Shown: positions 33,629-43,686 of the stretch, piece after piece
How positions within the stretch are numbered: the stretch's first letter is position 1
How the letters are laid out: each line of letters opens with the position of its first letter
Source: an uncultured bacterium
Lineage (GTDB): Bacteria; Cyanobacteriota; Vampirovibrionia; Gastranaerophilales; Gastranaerophilaceae
Direction: 5' to 3'
DNA length: 64,000 bases
Assembly (NCBI GenBank): GCA_948684385.1
Contig: CAPQCU010000002.1
Coordinates: 1 to 64,000, forward strand
Made by a program: the position numbers and the translations under genes
The notes under the pieces: model-generated
What the model was told of the DNA's origin: nothing
What the model saw: the letters and a program-made list of their open reading frames with translations, nothing else
The model's database searches: none

Positions 33629-34570
33629 TAACCTCTGAATTCGATTATCAGACTCTGAAACAAGCCTTTGCAATTCTTTATCGCGTTCAACTTCTCTTAA
33701 AACCCCTTCAATAGTATTAATAGCAAGCTCATCCGCATCACGATAAATAAACATATCAACTCCGGCACGAATTGCCATTATACAAGCTTCTACACTTCCA
33801 AAATCCTGAACACCTTTCATAACCATATCATCTGTTATTATTACACCGTCATAATTTAAAACATTTCTCAAATACCCGATTGCATTTTTACTTAAAGACG
33901 AAGGTATCGCCTCCTTGTTAAAACAAGTACAATGAAGGTGCGCCACCATAATCATCTCTGTATCAAGGTTTTCCTTAAATGGCTTAATATGAACTTCTTC
34001 CATTTCAGAAAGCGATAAATCAATTACAGGAAGAGTCAAATGGCTGTCTTTTGAAGCGTCTCCGTGACCCGGGAAATGCTTCAGACAAGGAATAATCCTC
34101 TCTTCTCTATACGTTTTTGCAACCAGCTTAACTGCGCTAGAAACTTCATCTGTCTTATCAGAAAAAGCACGTTCACCAATAATAGGATTATCTGGATTTG
34201 TATTTACATCAGCGCAAGGTGCAAAGTTCAGGTTAATGCCGTAATCTTTTAACTCCTGAGCAATTTTTTGTGTCTGCTCTTTCAAGAATTCTTCACCTTT
34301 TTCAAAAGCATACTTTGGCGAAAGGTATCTTGGATGAATCTTTTCTGTTCTTTCAACCCTTCCACCCTCTTGATCAATCGACAAAAAGGGGGAAATAATA
34401 GATTTTTGTTTAATCTCCGTTATAAGGGATTTGAATTGTTCCTGAGACTGTATGTCTCTGGTAAAAAATATAACTCCGCCAAGTCCTTTTTTTAAAGCAT
34501 TATCTAATCTGTTTCCGGTTCCAAGTATAAATTTTTGATAAATCATCTCTTCCATAAAACAATCATACAT
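33605..34570 (-). CDS. nagZ: Beta-N-acetylhexosaminidase (GH3)
   Basis: KHFPGHGDASKDSH is the NagZ/GH3 signature with the catalytic His and Asp; IDQEGGRVERTEK and ITDDMVMKGV (nucleophile Asp) also match. It removes GlcNAc from muropeptides during peptidoglycan recycling. No signal peptide, so cytoplasmic. Several ATGs lie near the start; the first is used, though no clear ribosome-binding site picks it. Confidence 0.92.
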   Translation of the reverse strand: MYDCFMEEMIYQKFILGTGNRLDNALKKGLGGVIFFTRDIQSQEQFKSLITEIKQKSIISPFLSIDQEGGRVERTEKIHPRYLSPKYAFEKGEEFLKEQTQKIAQELKDYGINLNFAPCADVNTNPDNPIIGERAFSDKTDEVSSAVKLVAKTYREERIIPCLKHFPGHGDASKDSHLTLPVIDLSLSEMEEVHIKPFKENLDTEMIMVAHLHCTCFNKEAIPSSLSKNAIGYLRNVLNYDGVIITDDMVMKGVQDFGSVEACIMAIRAGVDMFIYRDADELAINTIEGVLREVERDKELQRLVSESDNRIQRLKKERLGY

Positions 34571-34625
34571 TTAAGTGAGACTAAAAATCAAGTTTATAAT
34601 ATAATGTAAAAGAAGGGATAGATAT

Positions 34626-35078
34626 ATGAAAAAAATTATTTTATCTATATTAGTTGGCTTTCTTTTATTGTCTGCAATAAGCCTTGATGTTTCTGCTGCA
34701 AAGAAGTCCTCCAAGCTTTCAAAAGAAGCAATAACGGAAATGTCTGATACAATTGATAAGTTAACACAAAAAATTTATGGTCGTGCTCTTTTATCACCGC
34801 AGGACAACGAAAATTTAATCGGGATTAAAATAAAACTTGATAACCAAATGCTTATGTCTCCTTCAACCGAGCTTGCTCCGCTTTATTTTAAAGCGGGAAA
34901 TGTATATAAGCTTAGAGATATGAAACCGGAAGCAATTGAATGCTATCAAGCTATTTTAGAAAATTTTTCGGACACAGCACTAGCTCCTAAAGCAAAAACT
35001 GCTCTTGAACAACTTGGCGTAACGATTGATACTCCGACACAGACAGAAGATAAAGCTGAAGAAGACGAAGGAATATAA
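34626..35078 (+). CDS. Exported TPR-like protein
   Basis: Signal peptide at residues 1-24 (MKKIILSILVGFLLLSAISL...). A TPR-like pair of helices is at 95-130 (YFKAGNVYKLRDMKPEAIECYQ). The C-terminus is acidic. It may be a periplasmic adaptor. It stands alone with a terminator right behind it. Confidence 0.7.
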   Translation: MKKIILSILVGFLLLSAISLDVSAAKKSSKLSKEAITEMSDTIDKLTQKIYGRALLSPQDNENLIGIKIKLDNQMLMSPSTELAPLYFKAGNVYKLRDMKPEAIECYQAILENFSDTALAPKAKTALEQLGVTIDTPTQTEDKAEEDEGI

Positions 35079-35080
35079 CA

Positions 35081-35110
35081 AAAAAGAGGTTTAAAAACCT
35101 CTTTTTTTTA
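35081..35110 (+). terminator. Terminator after the TPR-like gene
   Basis: AAAAAAGAGGTTT and its complement with a T8 end; it also overlaps the end of the convergent gene. Confidence 0.8.
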
Positions 35111-35686
35111 CTTAGTAGTTTGGATAAATAAGCTTATTAAATCATTCAAAGCTGAATATTGTTTCTGATAGCTTTGTGATTGTTTTTCAAGAGTCATAAT
35201 TTGTTTTTTGTATTCCTGAATAGAAGCCTGACATTCTCTTGCAGAAACTTTCAAATTTTCCTGAACCTGCTGTGCATCTTGAAGCACGCTTTTCATAGAA
35301 ATACCGAGAGCTTCCATTGTTTGTTTAATAATTTGAGCACCTGTGTGTCTTGAAACTCCGCTTGGAAGCTGCGAAATAAGTTTTTTCAAAACAGTTATAT
35401 TAGCCGGCATTTCAAAAGTTTCAGCCATTGCTTCCGGCTGCGGCGCAGGTGCAGCTTTTGGCTCTGCAAAAAACGGGTCTTTTTCTTCTTCTATATCATC
35501 AAAAAAGTTTGTACTCTTAGCCTGTTTTACAGGTTCTGCAAATATATCATCTGAAGCTTGTGAAGCGAAAATATCATTACTTGCAGGAGCAGATGCAAAT
35601 AAATCTTCAGTTTCTACATCCATATTTTCTGCTTGCTTTTTCAAAGCTTCTACAATCTTTTTTCCAACACTTTCGTTATTCGGCAT
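35108..35686 (-). CDS. Coiled-coil protein with DxFA repeats
   Basis: Residues 25-75 repeat a short acidic word (DLFAS, DIFAS, DIFAE, DPFFAE); after a Pro/Ala linker a long coiled coil follows (ECQASIQEYKKQIMTLEKQ). No enzyme motif. The repeats may be docking peptides for a partner and the helix may form filaments. It is a single gene with a recognisable promoter. Family unknown to me; probably lineage-specific. Confidence 0.6.
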   Translation of the reverse strand: MPNNESVGKKIVEALKKQAENMDVETEDLFASAPASNDIFASQASDDIFAEPVKQAKSTNFFDDIEEEKDPFFAEPKAAPAPQPEAMAETFEMPANITVLKKLISQLPSGVSRHTGAQIIKQTMEALGISMKSVLQDAQQVQENLKVSARECQASIQEYKKQIMTLEKQSQSYQKQYSALNDLISLFIQTTK

Positions 35687-35717
35687 ATTTTTACTCCCTC
35701 GTATATATACTGAAATT

Positions 35718-35745
35718 ATTATATTTTAAACATGCTTAAATTCAA
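35718..35745 (-). promoter_or_regulatory. Promoter of the coiled-coil gene
   Basis: Minus strand TTGAAT (35740-35745), 16 bases, TATAAT (35718-35723). A TGTTACA word (35776-35782) lies 30 bases upstream of the -35 box. Confidence 0.6.
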
Positions 35746-36058
35746 ATACTATGTAATGTTTTGTTAAAAGAAAAATGTAACACAATATATTTTTAAACTC
35801 CCTCTCCTTTGGTAGATGGTAGGGTGAGAAGTCGGTTTATTCACTCTATTATAAGGGTAGGTGCTTACTTTTTTAAACATTGAATTGAACCTCACCAAGA
35901 ATTATACTCATTTTCACACCAATAAAAATGCAGTAATTCTATCCTCTCCGGCTTGAGAGGATGAAGTTAAGAATAAAATTCGTACAAAAGGTGTTAAAAC
36001 AAAGAGTAGAATAATTACAGTCTAACATTATAAAAAATCGCAGAATTATTAGATTAGC
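35746..36058. other. Intergenic stretch with small palindromes
   Basis: No gene seen. It holds ATCCTCTC/GAGAGGAT (near 35940, 6-base loop) and a CTCCCTCTCCTTTGG...GGGTGAG stretch near 35808 that looks like a REP-type repeat; a CTCCCTCTC word occurs at 23012 too. Confidence 0.5.
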
Positions 36059-36090
36059 AAAAAAATTCCCGCATTAGCGGGAATTTTTTT
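36059..36090 (-). terminator. Terminator after rpoD
   Basis: AAAAAAATTCCCGC and its complement enclose 4 bases, with a T run on the minus strand; the rpoD stop is just within it. Confidence 0.85.
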
Positions 36091-37180
36091 AGTTTTCTAC
36101 ATATTCTCTTAAGCGTTTGCTTCTATTTGGATGTCTGAGTTTTCTCAAAGCTTTTGCTTCGATTTGTCTGATACGTTCTCTGGTTACACCGAAGAGCTGA
36201 CCGACTTCTTCCAAAGTTCTTTGTCTGCCGTCATCCATACCGAAACGTAATCTCAATACATCTCTTTCTCTTGGAGATAAAGTGCAAAGTACTTCTGCTA
36301 AATCTTCTCTCAAGAGCTCAGATGCTACTGTCTTAATCGGAGCATCAGCTTCTTTATCTTCAATAAAATCACCCAATCTTGAGTCTTCTTCTTTACCGAT
36401 TGGAGTTTCTAAAGAGAGAGGTTCCTGTGCAATTTTAACAATTTCTCTAAGCTTAGAAATTGAAACTCCCATTTCTGAAGCCAATTCTTCTTCGGTCGGT
36501 TTTCTTGAAAGTTCCTGAGCCAAACGTCTTGTAACTTTTTTCAATTTATTAATAGTTTCAACCATATGAACAGGAATACGAATTGTTCTTGCCTGATCGG
36601 CAATAGCTCTTGTAATCGCCTGTCTAATCCACCAGGTTGCATAAGTTGAGAACTTAAATCCTCTTTCGTGGTCGAATTTTTCTGCTGCTCTGATTAAACC
36701 TAAGTTACCTTCCTGAATTAGGTCTAAGAAGAGCATGCCTCTACCTACATATTTTTTTGCAATACTTACAACAAGTCTTAAGTTAGCTTGAACAAGCTTA
36801 CGTTTTGCAATCGCACCAGGAGTTCCGCCTTGAATTATTTTTCTTGCAAGTTCAATTTCTTCACTTGTTGATAACAATTTAATACGTCCGATTTCTCTTA
36901 AATAAAGTCTTACAGGATCTTCTACAGCAACACCTTTAGGCATTTCAGTATCATTTTCTGTATCACGGGAAGATTCGGAAGAATCCATCATATAGAAATC
37001 ATCGTTTTTTATGCCGCCTAATTTTGATGAAGTAATAATATCTTCAATATTATCTGTCCCTAAATCAGTTTCAATATAATCAACTGAATCATCATCTTTT
37101 TCAGCATCAAAATCTAACAAATCAAGATTTTCGTCTTCTACGCTTACTACTGATGAATGTGAATTTCTTTTTTGGGTCAT
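36089..37180 (-). CDS. rpoD: RNA polymerase primary sigma factor
   Basis: Region 1.2 ([17 protein letters not shown]), region 2 ([17 protein letters not shown] and [18 protein letters not shown]) and region 4.2 ([18 protein letters not shown]) are all present; region 1.1 is short and acidic. It directs the polymerase to the TTGACA/TATAAT promoters found in the window. Its ATG directly follows the dnaG stop, and the GGAG box lies inside dnaG's last codons, so the two are coupled. Confidence 0.95.
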   Translation of the reverse strand: MTQKRNSHSSVVSVEDENLDLLDFDAEKDDDSVDYIETDLGTDNIEDIITSSKLGGIKNDDFYMMDSSESSRDTENDTEMPKGVAVEDPVRLYLREIGRIKLLSTSEEIELARKIIQGGTPGAIAKRKLVQANLRLVVSIAKKYVGRGMLFLDLIQEGNLGLIRAAEKFDHERGFKFSTYATWWIRQAITRAIADQARTIRIPVHMVETINKLKKVTRRLAQELSRKPTEEELASEMGVSISKLREIVKIAQEPLSLETPIGKEEDSRLGDFIEDKEADAPIKTVASELLREDLAEVLCTLSPRERDVLRLRFGMDDGRQRTLEEVGQLFGVTRERIRQIEAKALRKLRHPNRSKRLREYVEN

Positions 37181-39061
37181 TTATTTATCTCCAGTCCTTA
37201 ATTTAATTTTATCTCTAAGCTGCATTTGTATTTTAAGCGCTTCAATTTCGTCATCGTTTACTTGCTGGTATTGCTGACGAAGTTTTTCGGCTTCTTTTTC
37301 CTGATAACATCTTTTGAGTCTTACAACATTTTCCTTTACAGCTCTTTCGAATTCGTCCGGTTCAAGTCCGTTAAAAGCTTCCGAAAGTTCTACTATATCG
37401 GTTAATATCTGGGTCAAATTATCATCCTCAATGAATTCTGTATACAAATTTTTCGTCAATTCTTTAACATTATTTATTGTACACGCCAATTTGTCAATTG
37501 TATTTTTTACAATTATTAACTTTTCATCTTGAATGATATTTTCGGGTAACAATTCATTAAGTTTTTGGTAACTTAAAGTATTGTCACTTGCTAGAAAAAC
37601 GCTCAATAAATTTTTTTGCGCTTTAACTTCAAATTGTGAAGAATTTGTTACAACTTTTTGTTTGTAAGAAATTTTTACTTCATTATCACCTAATCGTTCT
37701 CTCTTTGTAAGCTCCTTTAACATAGCGTTTTCATCTATGTTTAAGACTCCTGACACCATTTTAACATACTCTGATTGAATAATCTTGTTATTGACGTCTT
37801 TCAAAATTTCAATCGAACGCTCTACAAGCTCAGCTTTTTCCTGAGGAGTTTTTGCAGAGTTCTTATCTTTCAAAATATTATTAAGTAAAAAATCTATGAG
37901 CAAAGGCGCATTGTTAATATACTCTTTGAACATTTCTCCGCCCATTGTTCTGATAAACTCATCCGGATCTTTTCCCTGAGGCGGTGAAACAACTCTAATC
38001 TCACATGCGTATTTATTATCAGAAGCTGTAGAAATATGGCTTTCGTCAAACTGTTTTACATCACCTAAAGTTGCAAGAGTTTCTTTAATTACAGCACTTC
38101 CCTTCTTAGTTGCATTTACCCCTGCATTATCAGTATCAAAAGAAAGAAATATCCTTCTTGATTTTGTGTATCTTGATAAAAGCTTAACGTGTTCTGCTGT
38201 CAACGCCGTTCCGCAGGACGCAACAGCGTTTTCAACTCCGTGAGCCTGCGCGGAGATTACATCAAAATATCCTTCCATTATAACAACGCCATCATTTGCC
38301 TTAATCGACTCCTGCGCAGTGCAAAGTCCAAAAAGTAATTTGCTTTTGTTATAAATCAGAGAGTCTGAAGAATTTAAATACTTAGGGTTCTGACCTTCAT
38401 CAACCGCACGTGCTCCGAAAGCCACGTACTCTCCGTTTTCGTTTTGTATAGGAATAATTATTCTGTTTCTGAAACGGTCAATCCAGCCGCCTTGATTGGA
38501 TTTCAAAATCAATCCGGCTTTTTCTAAAATATCATCTTTAAACTCTTTTTTAAGCTCTTTATAAAGAGTATCGTATTTATTCGGCGCCCAGCCTAAAGTA
38601 AACTTATCAATCACTTCATCTGTAACATCGCGTTTACGAAGCGCAGTCATCGCTTTATTCGCATCATCAGCAGAACGAAGCTGGCTATGATAAAACATTG
38701 CAGCTTTCCGGCATGCTTTTATCATATCTTTTTTCTGGTTCTTGGTATCCGCAGACGCATGATATTTAGTAGGAAGCTCAATTCCATACTTTTCAGCAAG
38801 CTCCAGAATTACATCTTTATACTCTCTGTTTTGAATCTTAACCAGAAAGCTTAACGCATCTCCGCCGGCTCCGCAGGAAAAACATTTAAAAATCCCTCTT
38901 GACGGGCTTACAGACATAGAAGGTTTTTTGTCGTTATGAAACGGGCAAATTCCCCAGTAATTAGCGCCGCTTTTTTTCAAAACGACATACTGTGAAACAA
39001 CGTCTACTATATCCAGCCGGTCTTTAATCTGAGAAATAACTTCTTCAAACGAATTTGCCAT
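37181..39061 (-). CDS. dnaG: DNA primase
   Basis: The zinc-binding site C39/H42...C60/C63 (CPFH, CFSC) opens the protein; a TOPRIM domain follows with VVIMEGYFDVISA and FLSFDTDNAG. The C-terminal 200 residues would bind the DnaB helicase. Makes RNA primers at the fork. It overlaps nothing but ends directly at the rpoD start. The word GGGGTAAATG occurs inside the gene at 38113 (minus strand). Confidence 0.96.
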   Translation of the reverse strand: MANSFEEVISQIKDRLDIVDVVSQYVVLKKSGANYWGICPFHNDKKPSMSVSPSRGIFKCFSCGAGGDALSFLVKIQNREYKDVILELAEKYGIELPTKYHASADTKNQKKDMIKACRKAAMFYHSQLRSADDANKAMTALRKRDVTDEVIDKFTLGWAPNKYDTLYKELKKEFKDDILEKAGLILKSNQGGWIDRFRNRIIIPIQNENGEYVAFGARAVDEGQNPKYLNSSDSLIYNKSKLLFGLCTAQESIKANDGVVIMEGYFDVISAQAHGVENAVASCGTALTAEHVKLLSRYTKSRRIFLSFDTDNAGVNATKKGSAVIKETLATLGDVKQFDESHISTASDNKYACEIRVVSPPQGKDPDEFIRTMGGEMFKEYINNAPLLIDFLLNNILKDKNSAKTPQEKAELVERSIEILKDVNNKIIQSEYVKMVSGVLNIDENAMLKELTKRERLGDNEVKISYKQKVVTNSSQFEVKAQKNLLSVFLASDNTLSYQKLNELLPENIIQDEKLIIVKNTIDKLACTINNVKELTKNLYTEFIEDDNLTQILTDIVELSEAFNGLEPDEFERAVKENVVRLKRCYQEKEAEKLRQQYQQVNDDEIEALKIQMQLRDKIKLRTGDK

Positions 39062-39086
39062 AATAATATATTACCACCAACAGGGT

Positions 39087-40427
39087 TTATTTGGAAATAA
39101 ACTCCAATAATCCTTCTGTAATCCCTTTTGCCGCATTTTCGGCAAAATCTTTAGAATTATAAAGAACAGAATCGTGCGGATTAATCATATACGCAGTTTC
39201 CACAAGCACTCCGACATATTCTGTCGGACGGATAACCGCAAAACTTCCTGTTCTTACTCCATCTTTTCTTGTATTTACCCCTTTAGAAACACTTTTTTCT
39301 AAAATCTGCGCAAGCTGTTTTGAGTTACGATTGAAATAATACACGCTTGTACCTTTGTGTTTATTAGGATTAAAAGGCGTATCCCCGATTGAGTTTAAAT
39401 GAATACTCACAAAAATTTCCGCCTGATTGGATTTAGCAATCTTAACTCTGTCATTTAACGAAATATTGCCGTCGCATTCTCTCGTCATCACAACATTTGC
39501 GCCTGCGGCCTTAAGCTGCTTTTGAAGTTCAAGTGCAATCTTTAAATTAATATCTTTTTCTTTATCACCCAGGCAGCCAACTGCACCCTTTTCAGAACCT
39601 CCATGACCTGCATCAATTACAACAGTACAGTCATTTATGGAATGCGGAACTTCTGAAACTTTAAAAGTATAAGTTCCGTTTTCTAAATAAACATTATAAA
39701 AATATTTTTCAGGTTTCGGGATATTAACTGTGTAAACAGAAGAGTCCGAAAATTCAGGATTATAAACTTTAAATAAAATCTCTTTATCGCAATCTTCTAC
39801 CGTATAAGGCAGATTTCCGGAAAAAGAAATTGTCTGAACAACAGCATTCTTAAACTTCTTGCTATCCATATTAATAAACTCTGCCAGCGTATCCGAACAT
39901 CCTGCCTCTACATCTTTTTTAGCAATCCATGCAATTTTATCTTTTGATAGAAAAACCCTGTAAAATCCGTCCTTCTCTCCATTCACAACAACAGTAGTGT
40001 CTTTAAAAAGATGCGCCACTCTGTTCAAGCCCGCATCAACAGGCGTACTCCGGAGCGGAGTATTATCATCTTTCACACGAAATACCTGTCTGTCTAATTC
40101 TTTAACTTCTGAAGCCTCAGACTTTGTCGGAGTTTTTTTACAAAATTTATAAACCTGAGTATTATAGTTAGAGCGGATTACAACTCTGTTTTCACCTTCT
40201 TTTAATTTAACTGAATGCGTAAAAGCACCATTTGAAGCCGGAAGAATTCGTTCTCCGTTAATAGTAATTGTCTCAGAGCTACGCATATTTCCAACAAATA
40301 AAGCATAGTTTGAATTCACAATCGAACGTTTTTCTTTAGGAAGAATAAGTTCATACGAAAAAGCATTCATGCCGGTTAAAAGCATGAATAAAAACAACAG
40401 AAATATATTTTTGTAACAGCTCCTCAT
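39087..40427 (-). CDS. N-acetylmuramoyl-L-alanine amidase
   Basis: Signal peptide at 1-25 (MRSCYKNIFLLFLFMLLTGMNA). Domains: an SH3-like stretch at 120-170 and an Amidase_3 domain from 265: VVIDAGHGGSEKG with the zinc His, MTRECD, FVSIHLNSI and ETAYMINPHDS with the catalytic Glu. It cuts the peptide from glycan in peptidoglycan, probably in cell separation with the EnvC-like factor. It lies 25 bp before dnaG on the same strand. Confidence 0.9.
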   Translation of the reverse strand: MRSCYKNIFLLFLFMLLTGMNAFSYELILPKEKRSIVNSNYALFVGNMRSSETITINGERILPASNGAFTHSVKLKEGENRVVIRSNYNTQVYKFCKKTPTKSEASEVKELDRQVFRVKDDNTPLRSTPVDAGLNRVAHLFKDTTVVVNGEKDGFYRVFLSKDKIAWIAKKDVEAGCSDTLAEFINMDSKKFKNAVVQTISFSGNLPYTVEDCDKEILFKVYNPEFSDSSVYTVNIPKPEKYFYNVYLENGTYTFKVSEVPHSINDCTVVIDAGHGGSEKGAVGCLGDKEKDINLKIALELQKQLKAAGANVVMTRECDGNISLNDRVKIAKSNQAEIFVSIHLNSIGDTPFNPNKHKGTSVYYFNRNSKQLAQILEKSVSKGVNTRKDGVRTGSFAVIRPTEYVGVLVETAYMINPHDSVLYNSKDFAENAAKGITEGLLEFISK

Positions 40428-40445
40428 AAAAAGTATTATAAAACA

Positions 40446-40474
40446 AAAGGATGTAATTTAAAATTACATCCTTT
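40446..40474. terminator. Terminator between gltX and the amidase
   Basis: AAAGGATGTAATTT and its complement with a one-base centre, just after the gltX stop. Confidence 0.75.
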
Positions 40475-40481
40475 ACTATTT

Positions 40482-41960
40482 TTAAACATTTGCTGTCTTA
40501 AGTGCCGCCTTTGCCCGCTTAATCGAATTTTCTTTTCCGATAATCGCAAGCGTTGCGACCATATCAGCTCCGCAAAGTCTGCCTGTTACCGCAGCTCTGA
40601 CTGCCCACATCGTGAACTTAGGTTTATAGCCTTTTTCTTCCTTGAACTTAGCTCTGAACTCTGCCAATACTTCGTGAAGATTTTCTTCACTCCAATCCCA
40701 GCCTTCTGCCTGTTCAATAAATGATTTCAAGACATCCTGAGAAAGTTCTGTATCCAACTCAGCCTGAGCTTTTTCATCTACTTCAACTTTGTCGCCGCCA
40801 AAGAAATATGAAACAGCATCAGTAATGTCAGATAACAAAGTCAAAGGCTCATAAGTAATTTCTATCATTCTGTTGAACTGTTCTTCCGTAAGTTCAGACA
40901 AATCATATTTTGTCAGATACTTTTTAAGTTTTGTTCTAAGTTCTTCCTGCGGAAGCATTTTGATATAGTGGCTGTTCATCCATTTTAACTTATCGTACTC
41001 AAAAATTGAGTTAGAAGAAGAAATTTCACCAATTCTGAAATCTTCTGCAATCTTATCAACCGGTTTAATTTCTTCTCCGTCAGAAGGAGCCCAGCCCAGC
41101 AAAGCAACAAAGTTAACAAGCGCTTCTGTTAAATAACCCTGTTCAACAAAGTCTGAAACAGCTGTTGCACCATGTCTTTTTGAGAGTTTGCTTCTATCCG
41201 GAGCCAAAATCATACCCAGGTGGCCAAATCTAGGAACTTCAAAACCTAAAGCTTCAAAGATTAAAATCTGTTTGTAAGTGTTAGAAATATGGTCTTCGCC
41301 TCTGATTACATGAGAAATTTTCATTAATGCATCATCAATTACAACAGCATAGTTGTAAGTAGGAGCACCATTTGATTTCATGATTACAAAATCACCAATC
41401 AAATCAGTATCCATATGAAGTTTGCCTTTTACCAAATCATCAAACTCAAGAATTGAAGAATCGTGGAAAGCTCTTTGAGCTTTTGCTACATTAAATCTGA
41501 TAGCAGGTTTTCTGCCTTCTGCTCTTAATTTTGCTTTCTCATCTTCTGTCAAGTTTTCGCATTTTCTTGAATAAACATAAGCCTTTTTATTTTTAGTAGC
41601 TTCTTCTTTTTCAGCTTCAAGCTCTTCAGGAGTGCAGAAGCATTCATAAGCAAAACCTTTATCAAGAAGTTCCTGAATGTATTTTGGATAAATATCAAAT
41701 CTTTCAGACTGCGTATAAGGGCCGAAATCTCCGCCAACATCAGGGCCTTCATCCCAGTTTAAGCCGAGAGCCTTAAGGCTGTCAAAAATATTATCAACAT
41801 ATTCCTGACTTGTTCTCTCTGCGTCTGTATCCTCAATTCTTAATATAAATTTGCCGTTATTTTTTTTAGCGAACAAATAATTAAACAAAGCTGTTCTTGC
41901 CGTACCAACGTGTAAGTTACCGCTTGGAGACGGCGCAATTCTTACTCTTACTTCTGACAT
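40482..41960 (-). CDS. gltX: Glutamyl-tRNA synthetase
   Basis: The HIGH-like box is APSPSGNLHVGTAR at residue 7 and the KMSKS-like box DRSKLSKRHG near 256, so this is a class I synthetase of the GluRS type charging tRNA-Glu (and possibly tRNA-Gln). The open frame extends back to 42074, but the ATG at 41960 is used: it gives a normal N-terminus MSEVRVRIAPSP and has AAGGAAGGA upstream. 492 aa is normal. Confidence 0.95.
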   Translation of the reverse strand: MSEVRVRIAPSPSGNLHVGTARTALFNYLFAKKNNGKFILRIEDTDAERTSQEYVDNIFDSLKALGLNWDEGPDVGGDFGPYTQSERFDIYPKYIQELLDKGFAYECFCTPEELEAEKEEATKNKKAYVYSRKCENLTEDEKAKLRAEGRKPAIRFNVAKAQRAFHDSSILEFDDLVKGKLHMDTDLIGDFVIMKSNGAPTYNYAVVIDDALMKISHVIRGEDHISNTYKQILIFEALGFEVPRFGHLGMILAPDRSKLSKRHGATAVSDFVEQGYLTEALVNFVALLGWAPSDGEEIKPVDKIAEDFRIGEISSSNSIFEYDKLKWMNSHYIKMLPQEELRTKLKKYLTKYDLSELTEEQFNRMIEITYEPLTLLSDITDAVSYFFGGDKVEVDEKAQAELDTELSQDVLKSFIEQAEGWDWSEENLHEVLAEFRAKFKEEKGYKPKFTMWAVRAAVTGRLCGADMVATLAIIGKENSIKRAKAALKTANV

Positions 41961-42016
41961 AATTATATTCCTTCCTTTTTCGTCTATATTATCACACAAA
42001 GAAACAAGGGGGTAAA

Positions 42017-42052
42017 GGGGTAAATGTATTGAGCTGGGATTAAGACTACAAG
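42017..42052 (-). repeat. GGGGTAAATG/tRNA T-arm-like repeat (unit 1)
   Basis: Reads GGGGTAAATGTATTGAGCTG on the plus strand, then GGGATTAAGACTACAAG. The last part resembles the antisense of a tRNA T arm (compare GGGATTCGAACCCACGG in tRNA-Ser). A nearly identical unit lies at 42129, in the spacer between gltX and lpxA. Confidence 0.6.
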
Positions 42053-42088
42053 TTAGATTTATTTGCCCCCGCACGTAGACATTCTTCC

Positions 42089-42164
42089 AAGCTGGTAGGT
42101 ATAACTACGAGCCTAATGCATTTACCCCGGGGTAAATGTATTGAACTGAGATTAGAACTACAAG
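42089..42164. repeat. Head-to-head pair of GGGGTAAATG repeats
   Basis: Plus-strand unit 42089-42128 ends GCATTTACCCC and is joined back to back with 42129-42164 (GGGGTAAATGTATTGAACTG then AGATTAGAACTACAAG), forming a palindrome at the junction. The left unit contains TTCTTCCAAG and GTAG-GTATAA-CTAC, anticodon- and T-arm-like pieces. Confidence 0.6.
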
Positions 42165-42271
42165 ATTGGCAATCACAAGCATCGCCTTATAAAGATTATA
42201 TAAATATTTCGCCGATATCAAAATTTTTATACTATACTAAAATTTGTAGACAAATAGTATGGAGAAAGAGA

Positions 42272-43108
42272 ATGACAAATACAGTTCTTGAAAAAACAGG
42301 TTCAATACATCCTTCTGCAGTAATTCACCCTTCTGCCCAAATAGGAGAAGGCGTTGTAATCGGACCAAACGTAGTTATAGGTGAAGGCGTTAAGCTTGGA
42401 CGCGGTACAAGAGTTATTGCAAATGCTTATATTGAATTTGCAGAAATCGGAGAAAACTGTACAATTTCTCCTTTCTCAACAATCGGCTCAGAACCGCAGG
42501 ATTTAGGCTACAAAGGCGAACCTACAAAAGTTGTTATCGGAGACGGAACAATTATTAAAGAAAACGTAACAATCCACAGAGGTGCTGCTTGCGGAGACTT
42601 CACAACCAGAATCGGAAGCAAATGCTTGTTAATGGTTGGCTCTCATATCGCTCACAACTGCGTACTTGAAGATCAGGTTATTTTAGCAAACCTCGTAACT
42701 TTAGGCGGTCACGTTCATGTAGGTTTCGGCGCATTTGTAGGCGGAATGAGCGTATTCCACCAGAATATCAGAATTGGAGATATGGCAATTATTAGCGGCT
42801 TCTCTGCTTCACGTCAGGATATCCTTCCTTACTCTAAAGGCGAAGGCAGACCTCCTGTTCCGCGCGGACTTAACGTAATCGCCATGAAACGCAGAGGAGT
42901 TTCTCAGGAAGTCAGAACAGCTACAAATGAAGCTTTTAAATTATTGATTTCTGAAGAATACAATACATCTCAGGCGATTGAAAAAATCAAAGCTGAAATT
43001 CCGATGAATGAATACATCGAAAAAATGATTGAATTCATTCAATCTTCAAAAAGAGGTGTTCTTCTTAAATCACATAAGTCAGGACATCAATCATTAAGTG
43101 AAGAATAA
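42272..43108 (+). CDS. lpxA: Acyl-ACP:UDP-GlcNAc O-acyltransferase
   Basis: The left-handed beta-helix hexapeptides are clear (IGEGVVIGPNVVIGEGVKLG), and GSHIAHNC supplies the catalytic His. It transfers a hydroxyacyl chain to UDP-GlcNAc, the first step of lipid A. The frame is open back to 42116, where it would run through the repeats; the ATG at 42272 has GGAG 10 bases before it and gives the usual start. 278 aa is near the family length. A lone gene with its own terminator. Confidence 0.93.
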   Translation: MTNTVLEKTGSIHPSAVIHPSAQIGEGVVIGPNVVIGEGVKLGRGTRVIANAYIEFAEIGENCTISPFSTIGSEPQDLGYKGEPTKVVIGDGTIIKENVTIHRGAACGDFTTRIGSKCLLMVGSHIAHNCVLEDQVILANLVTLGGHVHVGFGAFVGGMSVFHQNIRIGDMAIISGFSASRQDILPYSKGEGRPPVPRGLNVIAMKRRGVSQEVRTATNEAFKLLISEEYNTSQAIEKIKAEIPMNEYIEKMIEFIQSSKRGVLLKSHKSGHQSLSEE

Positions 43109-43130
43109 TAAAACAAAATCAATATTTTAG

Positions 43131-43170
43131 ATAAAGGGTATTAATTACAATTATTAATACCCTTTATTTT
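43131..43170 (+). terminator. Terminator after lpxA
   Basis: ATAAAGGGTATTAAT (43131-43145) and its complement (43153-43167) then T run. Confidence 0.8.
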
Positions 43171-43686
43171 TGTTTTTAATATTAAGTTTCGTAAAGCACC
43201 GAAAGCTGTTCTACTCTTTTACTTCAAGGTTTTGTAAATAAATTTAAAAAAAATATTTACCCCCCTCTTGACTTATATTTTTTATGCGCAATAATATAAA
43301 TACACACTTTAAGTGTAGCCGAAACACTAAATAGCAAAAATTAAAAAACCCCAAAATCATATAAACTCCTAGATAATAAACACTAAAAAGACCATTAGGA
43401 TGCAGAAAACAAAATCCACTCGACATAACACACACACCGGGTGGTTTTTTTTATGCAAATTTTTGCAATGTTCAGATTTATTTACCTCTTATATTTACCC
43501 CCTTAGTCAGGCAAAAAATTTTTTTACAAGGTTTAATATTTAAGAAAACGTCTGATAAATTCGAAAACAGCAGTCCGTGCATTTGATTATTTATTTACTG
43601 CAGGAGCATTAGGCTGCATAGGTTACTATAATAATCGGATAACAAAAAAGAAAACCGGACAAAACGGATTTTCTGCAGAGTTTGAA
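43171..43686. other. Intergenic stretch with a gene-like upstream frame
   Basis: Mostly AT-rich with ATTTACCCCC words near 43257 and 43492 and a GGGTGG T8 stretch at 43440. From about 43548 a stop-free frame in phase with the next gene reads FDYLFTAGALGCIGYYNN and NGFSAEF but has no ordinary start codon; see the findings. Confidence 0.5.

Noticed and set aside
43244..43435. 63-aa minus-strand frame in the lpxA/membrane-protein spacer
   Set aside because: No ribosome-binding site, low-complexity hydrophobic composition and no neighbour it could couple to; better taken as chance.
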